From Plantago major (taxonomy: Eukaryota > Streptophyta > Magnoliopsida > Lamiales > Plantaginaceae), in NCBI GenBank assembly GCA_026545765.1, contig CM048842.1, forward strand, positions 33,402,370 through 33,466,369: 64,000 nt of DNA. Direction: 5' to 3'. Position 1 is the first letter of the stretch; each line of letters opens with the position of its first letter. Below the pieces are notes generated by a model. It searched no databases and was not told the DNA's origin. It was given only the letters and a program-made list of their open reading frames with translations. Positions 33,805-44,076 of the stretch are shown here, piece by piece. The translations under genes and the position numbers were made by a program.

Positions 33805-35261
33805 ATCTAAAACTATACAAGAAGCATTAAGAGACCAAGACTGGATCTCATCAATGCAAGAAGAGTTGGATCAGTTTGAAAGAAACAAAGTCTGGAAACT
33901 AGTTCCATTTGTAGAAGGAATATCTGTGATTGGAACTAAGTGGGTTTTCAGAAACAAGATGAATGAATCTGGTGAAATAACCAAAAACAAAGCAAGGTTG
34001 GTTGCCAAGGGATTCACCCAGACTGAAGGTTTAGATTTTGATGAGTCATATGCACCAGTTGCCAGATTGGATGCAATAAGACTCTTTCTGGCCTTTGCAG
34101 CTCATAAAGACTTTAAAGTTTATCAGATGGATGTCAAGAGTGCAATCTTGAATGGTGAACTTGCTGAGGAAGTCTATGTTGAACAACCACCTGGCTTTGA
34201 AGTTTCCTCAGAAAGTAGAATGGTCTATAAGCTACAGAAAGCTCTATATGGACTGAAACAGGCTCCAAGAGCATGGTATGACACTTTGGCCAAATATCTT
34301 CTGGAAAGTGGTTTCAAGAAAGGTGAAGTTGATAAAATTTTATTTACTTTAAATCATGATGGGAAACTACTCTTAGTTCAAGTATATGTTGATGACATTA
34401 TATTTGGATCTAAGGACAAGCAACTTTGTGATGACTTTGCAAATCTCATGAAAAGTAAATTTGAGATGAGCATGATGGGAGAATTGAACTATTTCCTAGG
34501 ATTGCAAGTCGAGCAACTCAATGATGGAATATTCATTAGTCAGATAAAGTATGCAAAAGACATGCTCACAAAGTTCAATCTTAAGCCTTCTGAAAAGAAT
34601 GCTAAGATACCTATGAGCATAGGAACCAAGATGACCTATACTGAATCAGATAAGAGTGTTGATGAACACAAGTATAGGAAATTGATAGGTTCACTAATTT
34701 ACCTTACTGCAAGCAGACCTGATATTCAATATGCAGTTGGTATGTGTGCTAGATTTCAAACAAACCCAATGCAATCACACTACAACATTGCTATGAAAAT
34801 ATTAAGGTATGTGAAAGGTACAGATGAATCTGAGTTTGTGGTATCCTAAAGAAAGTGGATTGAGTTTGGTTGGTTACTCGGATCTTGATTATCTTTGGAT
34901 CAATGCTTGATAGGAAAAGCACCTCAGAACTTGTCGGTTTAAGGAACTAGACTTATGTCATGGTTTAGCAAAAAGCAAAACTCAATTGCAACTTCTACCA
35001 CAGAGGCTGAATATATTGCTGCTAGTTGTTGTGCAACACAAATTCTGTGGATTCAACAACAACTCAGAGGCTATGGACCCAATGAAGAGAAAACTCCCAT
35101 TTTCTGTGATAACACAAGTGCTATTGCAATAACACAGAACCCTAAGTTCCATGCCAGAACAAAGCAAATTGATGTTAGCCCCTACAAGAAAGCCGGTTCT
35201 TGACTTTGAGACACAATCTTGGATTAATGGAGTTTCCTAAGGACTGAAAAATTGTCCTGAA
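33805..35261 (+). pseudogene. Copia RT / RNase H with C-terminal deletion (element B)
   Basis: 33767-34849 is a long open RT frame: [65 protein letters not shown] and YVDDIIFG. A frameshift around 34820 and a damaged GYSD block follow. RNase H resumes at 34955 (STTEAEYIAASCC, FCDNTSAIAITQNPKF). Then the stretch from about HHFIRDH to IFTKP is deleted, so the frame runs from QIDVS straight to bases equivalent to LQESRFL. RT looks nearly complete; RNase H is not. Confidence 0.92.
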
Positions 35262-36182
35262 TCTCTAAAGTCTGAGTAAGTGAGGTAGAAAAAGAAGTAG
35301 GCCTCTGAGAATAGGTTCTCAGAAAGCCAAGTTGATAAGAAGTGATGCAAAGGTTTCTGAGTAGCAACACTCAGAAAGGCAAAACATTTCTGGAACGGGT
35401 ATCCAGAAAGGCAAAGGTTGGTACACACTGAATAAGTAAATAAAACTAGAACTTACTTACTGAGAGTGGGTCAAATACATTCAAACTACTGAAGCTTCTG
35501 ACACTTGAATTCAGAAAGCTATTTAGTCATAAAGAGAAATGGACACACAAAGCCCAAAAGTTATAAGTTCTGAAAGTCAAACATGTACAATGTCTTGTAC
35601 TTTTACCATTTTCATGATAAACAATATATAGATAAGGACTTGACACTCAGAATGATAAGCTCAAACGATTAAGTGTTCCTACTCTTTACTAAGTGACACA
35701 ATGAATGTAGCATATTAAAAATCCATCAAGTCGGCACATTACCATTTGTTGATTGATATCATTACAAGATATTCAATATAAGCCCTTGATGAATAAACGT
35801 TTGATCTCAACGGTTGAGATTAAAACAAAGCAAGTAATGTCTGTTGAGAAATGTAGACATGGCCCACTATGCATTTAATGAAGTACAAAGGACGTACCAC
35901 GCCTATGCAGATGCAAAGACACACATTCATATTCAGTTGTATGTATGTTGTATCTATGTACATTTTGTCTTCTATATATATAGGATTTGGGCAAAAGACA
36001 AACACTTTTACCAATTCCGAAATTTCAAACTTGCATCGAAACAGCAAAATCTCTCAAGATTTCTGCAAAACCCCCTCTGCAAACTCAACTTCTTGTGCTT
36101 AGTCTTCTGAAAAGATAGACTAATCTCGATTAATTGTGCAAAATTCATCTGAAAAACACTCATTCAAAACTCTATATAAGAG
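35262..36182 (+). other. Noncoding spacer with hairpins and possible promoter (element B)
   Basis: No coding frame of note. Inverted repeats: 35304-35323 (TCTGAGA/TCTCAGA), 35356-35375 (TCTGAG/CTCAGA) and 35389-35407 (TCTGGA-ACGGGTA-TCCAGA). These correspond to the hairpins after pol in A and C. The likely internal TATA box lies at 35972. Confidence 0.7.
35972..35983 (+). promoter_or_regulatory. Possible internal TATA box ahead of accessory ORF (B)
   Basis: CTATATATATAGGATTTGGG, about 200 bp before the accessory ATG 36183. The same motif and spacing occur in element A (738-751, minus). Similar to the LTR TATA (TCTATATATATC). Confidence 0.45.
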
Positions 36183-37776
36183 ATGGCACCCAAAAAGATG
36201 ACCACCAAGAACCCTAAGGTCAGATTGCCTCTGCTGAAAAGCAAGGAGGAAAGGAACTTAAGGTGTTGAATAAACGCCTTCTGGGAAAGTTCACCCCATC
36301 TGACTGGAATCCAAACCAAAAAATGAATTGGGGAGCTTTTCTAGTGAATAGGTATGTACCAGCAGTTATACCTTCAAGATCAGAAAGGAAACTGATATTA
36401 GGGATGCTGAAGAATTCCCATATCTACAAGCTTCTATCTGATGCACCCAGTGGACTATCCACACTGGATGTACTGGAGTTCTATAACAACTCCAAAATCT
36501 TCACAAAAGTTGTGAATGATGAAGAAGAGAAATACATGCGGGTCAAGTCGAGGACAAGAAATTGTTCTAGACTGCAAGACTTTCTGCAAGATATTCCGAT
36601 TGAAAAATCGAGGAACATTTGAAGACATCAACATCAAGGATGCTTCCATGATTCAAGGCGTCAAAGAACTATTTGAAGCAATCCAGTTAGAAAATGCAAA
36701 AGGTTGCCCAGGAGACTTTGTTCTGAAGGCCATCAGAACTAGTCATCTCCAGAAACACTGGAGTACTTTAGCTCTTATTCTGGTCCGTTGCTTTGATGGC
36801 AAAAAAGGTGGAGTAGACCAGATAAGCATGGAGAGATGGATGATGATGCATCTTCTGAACAAGAAGCATGAAGGGCAGGAAACCCACTTCAATTGGGGGA
36901 AGTACGCCTTCAACAAATTCCTTGGACATATTGAGGAATTTGAGCCCAAAATCATCAATGGCCTTGCTGAGCCAAAGGCCAATATGCACTTTGGTCTCAG
37001 AATCTGTTACATTCTGGAAACAATGGGAATCACTCTCAGAGAGAGGCAGGAAATCCCAGTCACCAACTCCCTTTTCAGACACGACTTTGAAGAAAAGGAG
37101 AAACTCGCTCCTGAGAATGCACTCAGAAAGGCAGAAGAAGAAGAAACTGCACAGCAAGGTGAGGAGGTCTCTGAGCAAGCTCAAGCTAAACCTCCAGTTG
37201 CCAAGAGAAAGAAGACTCAAAGCAAAAGAGCCTCCAAGTCCCTAAGCATACAAGAGGCACAACCTTCTGGAGACAAGGTCTCAGAAGATGTTGGACGCCC
37301 AGAAAGGCAACTCCAGAATGCCCCAAGAGTCACGAACTGTAATGCTCCGAACTCTCCGGAGATGATAGAAATATCATAGATGGGTTGCACTGACCAACGT
37401 AATAGTGATTCGAGGATGATGAAGTACTTGCAAAAGTACTCAAAAGATTCAAGTATGAGACCCATGGAGGAGCATCAAGCTCGGCTATTCGGAGAGACAA
37501 GAGCCCCTCTACTTGTGGGAAGAAGAAGGCACTGGGTGAGGAAGATAGAATGTCGCAAGATCGACATTGCTTCCACATTCACAATGCCAAGACTTAATGT
37601 TCTTTGAAAACCCCTTCTTGACAGGTTCCTCAACCTTCCGAGAAAGCTCAACTCGAGAAGGGATCAAACCGAGATGGAGACTCGAATGATACTGGCAGAG
37701 GAGAACAACAATGAGCACGAGAGGCGTGGAATCACCACAAGTCCAAGAGATTAATGATCAGCCTGACTCTATTCAG

Positions 37777-37854
37777 GTAACAAAGATGGTTTGTATGTAA
37801 CTTGTGAACATAGGTATATGTTAACCAGTTATTCATAAGCTTTGTTTGTTACAG
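37777..37854 (+). other. Predicted intron 1 of accessory gene (B)
   Basis: TTCAG|GTAACA ... TTGTTACAG|GCAAAT, 78 bp, T-rich inside. Confidence 0.5.
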
Positions 37855-38151
37855 GCAAATTTAGAGGCAATCTTTCAGTGGGAAGAAAACCTGTCCACCC
37901 CCTTGAATCAAGAAGAGGTTCCTCCAACCTCAGAACATCAAGAAGAGCCTGTCCCACATGTAGTGAAGTTATCTCTGAACAAGAAATAACTAACTAAAAA
38001 TACTCTTATCTTATGTTCTAATATTCTTAATGTCTCTTCTTAGGCTCCAACTGAGGAAGTAGTGGTGGTGGAACCAACACCCCAAAACCTAGAGATTCCA
38101 GAGTCTGAAAAGCTTTATGAGGAAGTATTTACTGAGCCTTCTGCTGAGAAG

Positions 38152-38229
38152 GTAAGTAATCAGTAATAGTCTCCTTCAAGAATTCTCAGGAAAACCCACT
38201 ACTAAAATCTCTTATGTTTGTTCTTACAG
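38152..38229 (+). other. Predicted intron 3 of accessory gene (B)
   Basis: GAGAAG|GTAAGT ... GTTCTTACAG|GCTCAG, 78 bp. The preceding exon (38044-38151) begins GCTCCA after TCTTCTTAG; the donor of that intron 2 (about 37960-38043) is degenerate. Confidence 0.55.
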
Positions 38230-38378
38230 GCTCAGTCAGAAGAACAATTGGAAGGAAAAGGCGTGGTCTTATCTCCTTCAAAGAAACTAAAGCTATTTGA
38301 ACAAGCGATTCTGCAGAAAAGGTGCCAGAAACCCCCAAGGTTTCTGAGGACCATGCTACTGAGCTTCCTCTCTTGGAA

Positions 38379-38458
38379 GTAAGTGAAGTCTCAGAAAGCA
38401 CTTTTCCACCTATCTTTTCTGTTAACAGTTTCTAAACATATTTGATTTTAATTCTCAG
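38379..38458 (+). other. Predicted intron 4 of accessory gene (B)
   Basis: TTGGAA|GTAAGT ... ATTCTCAG|GTTCAA, 80 bp. The same acceptor ATTCTCAG|GTTCAA is found at 48473 in element C. Confidence 0.55.
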
Positions 38459-38575
38459 GTTCAAGCAGAAAGAAAGGTTGATGAGGATAAAACTTCTCCT
38501 CACACCAAAGTATCTGAGGTCTCTGAGACCAAGCAAGCAGAAGTACAGGATAATGAGCCTAGTGTTTCTACACAG

Positions 38576-38656
38576 GTATGCTCAGAAAGCTTACTTTTGC
38601 ACACAGATACTAACTCAAGTGGTTTGAACAAAACTAACTTGATCCCTTTCTTTAAG
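38576..38656 (+). other. Predicted intron 5 of accessory gene (B)
   Basis: ACACAG|GTATGC ... CTTTCTTTAAG|GCTCAA, 81 bp. The main downstream coding frame follows. Confidence 0.5.
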
Positions 38657-41006
38657 GCTCAAAGTCTAGTGCCAGTTGATTTACTCAAGGCTTTCCAGAA
38701 GCACACTTTAAAGAAACATCTCAAGTGCTTCAGACAATGGCAGAAACTCAGAAAGGCTGACCTTTCAGAATTAGCCAGAGTAATCGACGTCCCAGAAAAG
38801 AGAGCAATCGCCTTCAATCTGGAAGATTATATCCATGCATTGTTCCCAACAGAGTCCTACTCATTTGCCACTCTGATGCATGAAGACTTCATTCATGAAG
38901 TAGCACAAAGACTTATAGCAGATTTCAAGTCTGCGGATGCTCAAACCCAAGAGCAGATGGTTACCCATCCTGCCTTGCCCAGCAAGCTCACTACTTATCC
39001 TGCTGAACAAGAAGAAGTTAATGGGAGGATGATTACATTCCCAAATGTGATCAACCTGGTTTTAGAAGATGACGAGGAGATGGACGAAAATGATTATCAA
39101 GAACCTCCCTCTGAGCATCCAAACCAAGAAGCAAAGATTAAGAGTGATGATGATGATCAGAATGATGATCCCCAACCTGGACAAGGCAGGATTCAGAAAG
39201 CTAGCAAACGAAGTGGAGAAAAGGCTACTCCTTCAAATGCTCAGAGAGCCCCATCATCATCACCTCCCAAGTCTCATCAAGATATCCAACAGGCTGAGCA
39301 CAATGATGCCATAGAAGAAATTTCAGCCGCTGAGTTTAGGATTGAACAACTCAGAAAGGTATTGGAAGAAGAGAAGAGAATCAACATTGAGACTCAAGCT
39401 CTTGTTGATGAAAAGGAAGCCAAAATCAAGAAGCTCGAAGAAGCTAATGCCAAGGAATTAGCACTCCTAGATGAGCAAAGAAATTTGAAAATGCTATTGT
39501 TGTCACAGCTGCTGAGATAGATGCCATGGATGACAATGATGATGAAGAGCATGATGCTGAGACTGCATCAGAAAGACCTTCTACATCTTCTCAGAATGCC
39601 AGCACACTTGATGGAAAGCAGAGGAAGATTGTCAATCTGCAAACAATCCAAGAAAAGGATTATGATAGTGATGCTGAAACCCACAACTTGATTACTGAAG
39701 CAGAAGATGAGAGACTTGTCACTCAGCACAAAAGAGCCCTACTTGATGGAGCAGGAACTGGTTAGACAGAACAAAGAGCTGAAGAAGGAACTTCAAGAAT
39801 TAGTCAGGGTGCACAACAATCTCCAAAAGAATTTTGAATTACTCTCTGAAGCTTATGCTATCATGAGTCAGTCATTCATGACTAAGGGGGAAGAGATGCC
39901 TCAGAAAGGCAGAGGCAGAAAAAGAAAACAATCAAATCCTCCCTCCTCAAGTCAACTTGTCATTAAGGACACCACTGGAGACACCCTTGCTGAAGAAGTT
40001 GTTCCAGATCAACCAGCCAGAAGGCTGAGAAGTATGATAACTAGGGGAGCCAAGTCCCTTAGAATCTCAGAAGAGAAGAAGACTTCTGAAGAAGCAGAAA
40101 AGGAAGAAGGAGAAGTAAGAGGCCAAGAAAGCTGCAAGTCTCCAATTTTGGACTTCAATGATGATGAGGATGAATCTGACACAGATGAACATCCACTTCA
40201 CAAGAAAAGGAGACAAGCAACTACTTCACAACCTCCTCTGGCAGCAAGACCTTTAGCAGCCAGAACCCCTTCTGGAAATACCAAGTCATTACAAGGAACA
40301 TCCACCAAAGACAATTGAGGAAGGAAGAAAGGGTTAGAGGATCTCCTGACAGAAGGCCACCAAACAGAAAAGCAAGAAGGGATTTCTAGTTTGGCAGAGT
40401 AAACAATGAAACACATCAAGAAAGGCCAACTGATGCCCACATTGAGTATATGAAGACTAGTAATGAAGAATCTTCATACAGGTGCATTCTGAACAAGAGA
40501 GGGTATTGGATTCTGGAACTACAACATCTACTTGTCAATGATAAGTTTCCAACTCCCATCAACCATCCCGAAATGGAGAGAAGGCAAGTAATTGCTAAAA
40601 CCCGAGCACCTTCATGCAGCTAAACTTTGAAGTAGAAAAGAGGAATGAAGCCAGAAAGATGGATCTTTCTTTTGCCTGTCCTTACCCAAAACCTGATGAT
40701 GTACACAAGGTAAGAAAACTGGATGGTAGCTACAGCAGGAAGAACAAACTAGGTGTTTCAACCTATGAGTCATTCTATATGATATTGGATGAATACCTAG
40801 ATGATATACACTATCTGGAAGAAATATATAAGTATTTCAACCTATCTCAGCTGCAAGTAGACCATGCCTGGGTCTGGGGAAAGTACTTCTGGGTCAAACA
40901 CTTTCTGCGGAAAAATTACAAACTTGGCAAGAGTTACCATGAAATATGTGACTTATCCAGAAAGACAGAGCTCTCTGTCAGAAGGATTCTTTATGACTAT
41001 GTCTAA

Positions 41007-41456
41007 GAATGCAGAAAAGTGGATGATCATGTCAACTGATCAAGAAAGGGTGCTGAAGAACTTGAGGTATCTAAACCCAAGTTGCGTTTCTGAAGACTTG
41101 AAGACTAGTAACTTTAGAATACTCTCTTGGAGCTTGGACTCTCCTTTGTTCTAATTTACTTAGTTTGTTTTATTACTTTTTGTAATCTTGCTGATTGTTT
41201 CTAAAATTCTCTATATGTAAAAGTTGCATCTCTTTCTGTAAACTGCACCTATCTGAAGATCATACTCTCAGATACATTTTAATAGATGACAACTTATCAG
41301 CAAAGATCACTTCTTGTGATTTGGTTGATGTTTACTTTCTGCACTTAATTCAACTAAAATTGAATATCATTTGAAATGATTAAGTGGTGGATTGTTTTCT
41401 CTTCCAGGATTACAATTTTGTAATAGGACTCGAAAGATAGTCATGGATGACTGATC
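41007..41456 (+). other. 3' untranslated region of element B
   Basis: A/T-rich and noncoding. It aligns with 51170-51599 of element C (CTTGAAGACTAGTAA, GGAGCTTGG, AACTTGTCAGCAAAGATCAC). Confidence 0.7.
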
Positions 41457-41469
41457 AAAAAGGGGAAAA
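41457..41469 (+). promoter_or_regulatory. Polypurine tract of element B
   Basis: CTGATCAAAAAGGGGAAAAT directly before the 3' LTR start TGTTAGG. Element C has the same site. The A-run plus G-run form is characteristic of Sireviruses. Confidence 0.88.
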
Positions 41470-41471
41470 TT

Positions 41472-42895
41472 TGTTAGGAATATCTGTTAGTATTTTGATC
41501 ACTCATCACGTGTTCTTATCTTAGCCAGAAAGGTGATTAAGTACTCTTGGTTCACTTGAACATTGTAAAAGAGGAAATCACTGAGTATGATTAGTCTAGT
41601 AAATCTTGTATTAGGATTATAGGTCTATGAGTGTAATTTTTATTTCCAGAAGACCATGAAGATCAATCCTAGCAATGGAGCTTTTCTGAAGATTAGAAGA
41701 CTGAAGATTGCACAAGATTTATGAAGATATCAAGGTTAAGTCTCATTTGATTTAAAATGTCTCTGGACCATGTTATAAGTGTAACATTTGCACATATGCT
41801 AAGTCTTGAACATATTAATCAAAGAAGGGAGACATGTGAGCTTCCAGAAAGCCTCATGTATCCGTTAAGACTAAAGGACAATGAACAGTACTATGCATTA
41901 AATGCATCGGCAGAAATGCTGCAAAAAGCAAGTCCTCTCTGAAACATGAGATAGTGACTTCTGAGTACATAGTTCAAGATATAAACGGATATAATTTGAT
42001 GGAGAGCACAATGGATACAATTCAAGCGCCTCTCAAATTTATCTATATATATCACACACTTAGATGCTTGAAAATACATACCTTAGAACGCTCTATCTTC
42101 CAAACTTACCATCAAGCAAAGTATTCTCTCAAGCACTCTACTACCCTTTCTGAAAGCTTTTTGTTGCTTGAAGAATCACTAGTAGTTCTAATTTGTCCTG
42201 AACCTTAACAAGAGATTGTTATTCGTGAAAGAGTTGAACTATCAGATACCCTTTCTGAAGCTCATTCTCCAGAACGGACATCAATTACTTGGGTCGAAAG
42301 AAGCGGTCGCCATCCACCGAACAAGTGTATTAAGTAGTCTTGTTCTATTAGGCTCTGAAAACATAACTGAAAAGTTATCTGAAGCCTCTCTGACAAACCT
42401 TATAACCAACACCTTCAAGGCGTGGAGTAGAGGAAGTACTTGATTTGGGAAATCAGGGAATAACTCCAAGGTTATCTGAGTAGAGGAAGTACTTAGCTCT
42501 AGGAGCTGGGGAATAACTCAGGGGGAACATTTGGTTGGGAACCATTTGTTTAGGAATCTTAGAATAGGATTATTGTAAGGTGAACTAAATTATCTGTTCT
42601 AGTGAATTCTAGGTCTCAGAAAGATCGAAGTGGACTAGTTGGAGGATTACGCCACCTCCAGATACCACTATATTTGCTGTGTCATTTACCTTTCTGTATT
42701 TACATTTCAGCAAAGCACACACACACATATTTATTGTTTCTGCACTTACCTATCTTAAAGTCTTCCACGCTCTGAATTTAAGTATCAGAAACCCCCAGGT
42801 TTCTGAGAAACTGTGTTTATCGACAAAAGTTTTAAAAGACTATTCACCCCCCCCCCCCCCTCGAGTCTTTTACTTTGCCGTTATCTGGACCAACA
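41472..42895 (+). repeat. 3' LTR of copia element B
   Basis: 1424 bp, TGTTAGGAATATC to GGACCAACA. Nearly identical to 27949-29369 apart from small indels and the length of a C-run (42847-42860). TATA-like motif at 42042-42053. Confidence 0.95.
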
Positions 42896-42900
42896 TAGGG
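42896..42900. repeat. TAGGG target duplication of element B
   Basis: Matches 27944-27948. The joined sequence CTTCTAGGGTTTCCTCC corresponds to the reverse complement of F1 near 18465. Confidence 0.9.
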
Positions 42901-43476
42901 TTTCCTCCTTCTGGGTGCCAGACAGCCAGCGGTTTTGGGGTTTCACTTCCCCGAGGACTAGTTCTCTCTCAGGAGAGCTGCTTTGTGAGCGGTGTAGAAT
43001 TATGAGACCCCAGAGGTCTTATTTATACTTGAAAATCCGAGCTCAGGCCGCCATTGATCAATAAGGAAGGATAGAAAGTGGGCTTTAGCCTGACAGGCCA
43101 GGAAAATCATGTTTCTGAAATCTTCAGCCTCACTGCGGTCGACAGTGGGCTGCCATTGCCCTTCCGTGGTCGACTGTCGACCGCTATCTACGATTTCTTC
43201 AGCTTCTGTCTGTTCTTCTTTGTTCTTCAATTTCGGGCTTCGTAACTTCGTTTGAAAAGTGGTCTTCTACAATGTTGTTGCATCTTCAATTATCTTCACA
43301 TTGGTTGGTCGCATGACATGTTTTGACACCTTGAACTTCGTGCAACGGCCAATGCAGCGTATTTGCTTAACTTTCCCGATTTCACCCAAATATGACGTTT
43401 TGGTGCCTGAAATCGTGCAATTCCTTAAAAACACGATCATGACCTACAAAATCGCACATTTCAAAGTCACATCACA

Positions 43477-44076
43477 TGTGGATTCTGACCACTCCCCGCC
43501 AACAACTTCACTTGCCTTAACTCCCTCTCTAGCTCGTTGATACGGCTGCTAGAATCATCAAAGGTAGCAGTCATCTCACTCCTAAGCCCTCTACTCCTCC
43601 CCCCGCACACTCTTGTGCTGCGAATTCTTCGCACATTTGATGAAAAGATCGTTCAGCTCCTCCGCTGTAAGATCCATTATGCTTACACCACTAGCTATGC
43701 CAACATAAGATTATTGACTCTCTTACAATCCATCATAAAAGTATTGCATCAGATCCGCAAGACTAACGCGGTAATGACGACACTTTGCTTAGAGAATCTT
43801 GAATCTCTCCCAAGCCTCGTAAAATGTCTCATCATGGAGTTGTTGGAACCCCGTGATCTGTGCCTTCAAAGTGGTAGTCTTCGACTGAGGAAAGTACCAG
43901 TCTGTGAAAGCTTCACAGATTTCTGCCAAAGTAGTCGACACCTCGGGAAGCATATTCAACCATGCGTTAGCCCTATCTGCTAGGCACATGGGGAATGTCT
44001 TCATCCTCAAATCATCATCCACCACCCCTGAGTTATGCATCCCTGTTATGAACATCTCCAGCTCCTTCAAGAAGCC
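43477..44076 (-). pseudogene. Gypsy gag, N-terminal half
   Basis: Minus-strand frame 43789-44070 has the retrotransposon gag domain signature: MKTFPMCLADRANAWLNMLP, FTDWYFPQSKT, LHDETFYEAWERFK. Below it, broken frames give YFYDGL and LTAEELNDLFIKCAKNSQH, then SSSRINELERELRQVK before the LTR F2 junction. Together with 25434-26270 this makes a whole Athila-type gag split by about 17 kb of nested insertions. Confidence 0.85.

Larger units (their letters stand above)
36183..41006 (+). pseudogene. Accessory 3' gene of Sirevirus-like element B, with introns
   Basis: In the position called env in Sireviruses. Start ATG 36183 (MAPKKM), then a frame change to EKQGGKELKVLNKRLLGKFT. The N-terminal domain (36263-37200) contains VLEFYNNSKIF, VLDCKTFCKIF and DQISMERWMMMHLLN. 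A K/E/Q-rich linker follows. 37777-38656 is a row of short exons separated by introns of 78-81 bp (listed separately). 38657-39520 is a helical domain (FQKHTLKKHLKCFRQWQKLR) plus coiled coil. 39707-40318 has a coiled coil, basic patches (KGRGRKRKQ) and acidic runs. The C-terminal domain 40614-41006 has VDHAWVWGKYFWVKHF, conserved in C. No transmembrane segment or signal peptide is visible, so an envelope role is not supported. It could be a DNA- or chromatin-binding factor, but that is a guess. Several frameshifts. Confidence 0.65.
27949..42895 (+). mobile_element. Copia element B, full-length Sirevirus-like (about 14.9 kb)
   Basis: Complete: 5' LTR 27949-29369, PBS 29372-29383, gag, protease, integrase, RT, RNase H, a long spacer, a large accessory gene (36183-41006), PPT and 3' LTR 41472-42895. 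It is flanked by TAGGG (27944-27948 and 42896-42900), and removing it restores LTR F2 compared with F1. The two LTRs look almost identical over long stretches, so it is the youngest large insertion here. Even so, gag and pol have several frameshifts and stops, and RNase H has a deletion. Confidence 0.95.
26274..43476 (-). repeat. Gypsy-type LTR F2, split by solo LTR M and copia element B
   Basis: Minus strand. Three blocks: 43476 to 42901, 27943 to 27441, and 26471 to 26274, together about 1.3 kb. They align in order with F1 (16718-19129): TGTGATGTGAC start, TATTTATACTTG TATA region near 43022, the GCTTCTAGGG and GGGTGCC block, ending GAGTGCACATCA. It lies inside a gypsy gag gene. I could not settle its target duplication. 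Confidence 0.8.

Noticed and set aside
35177-35203. Cloning-vector or recombination-site scar (CTACAAGAAAGC)
   Set aside because: It is the ordinary coding sequence for LQES in copia RNase H, as in A and C, brought next to another part by a deletion.
36183-41006. Retroviral envelope gene
   Set aside because: The place matches the env-like gene of Sireviruses, but I see no signal peptide, transmembrane helix or cleavage site; the protein is charged, coiled-coil and partly disordered.
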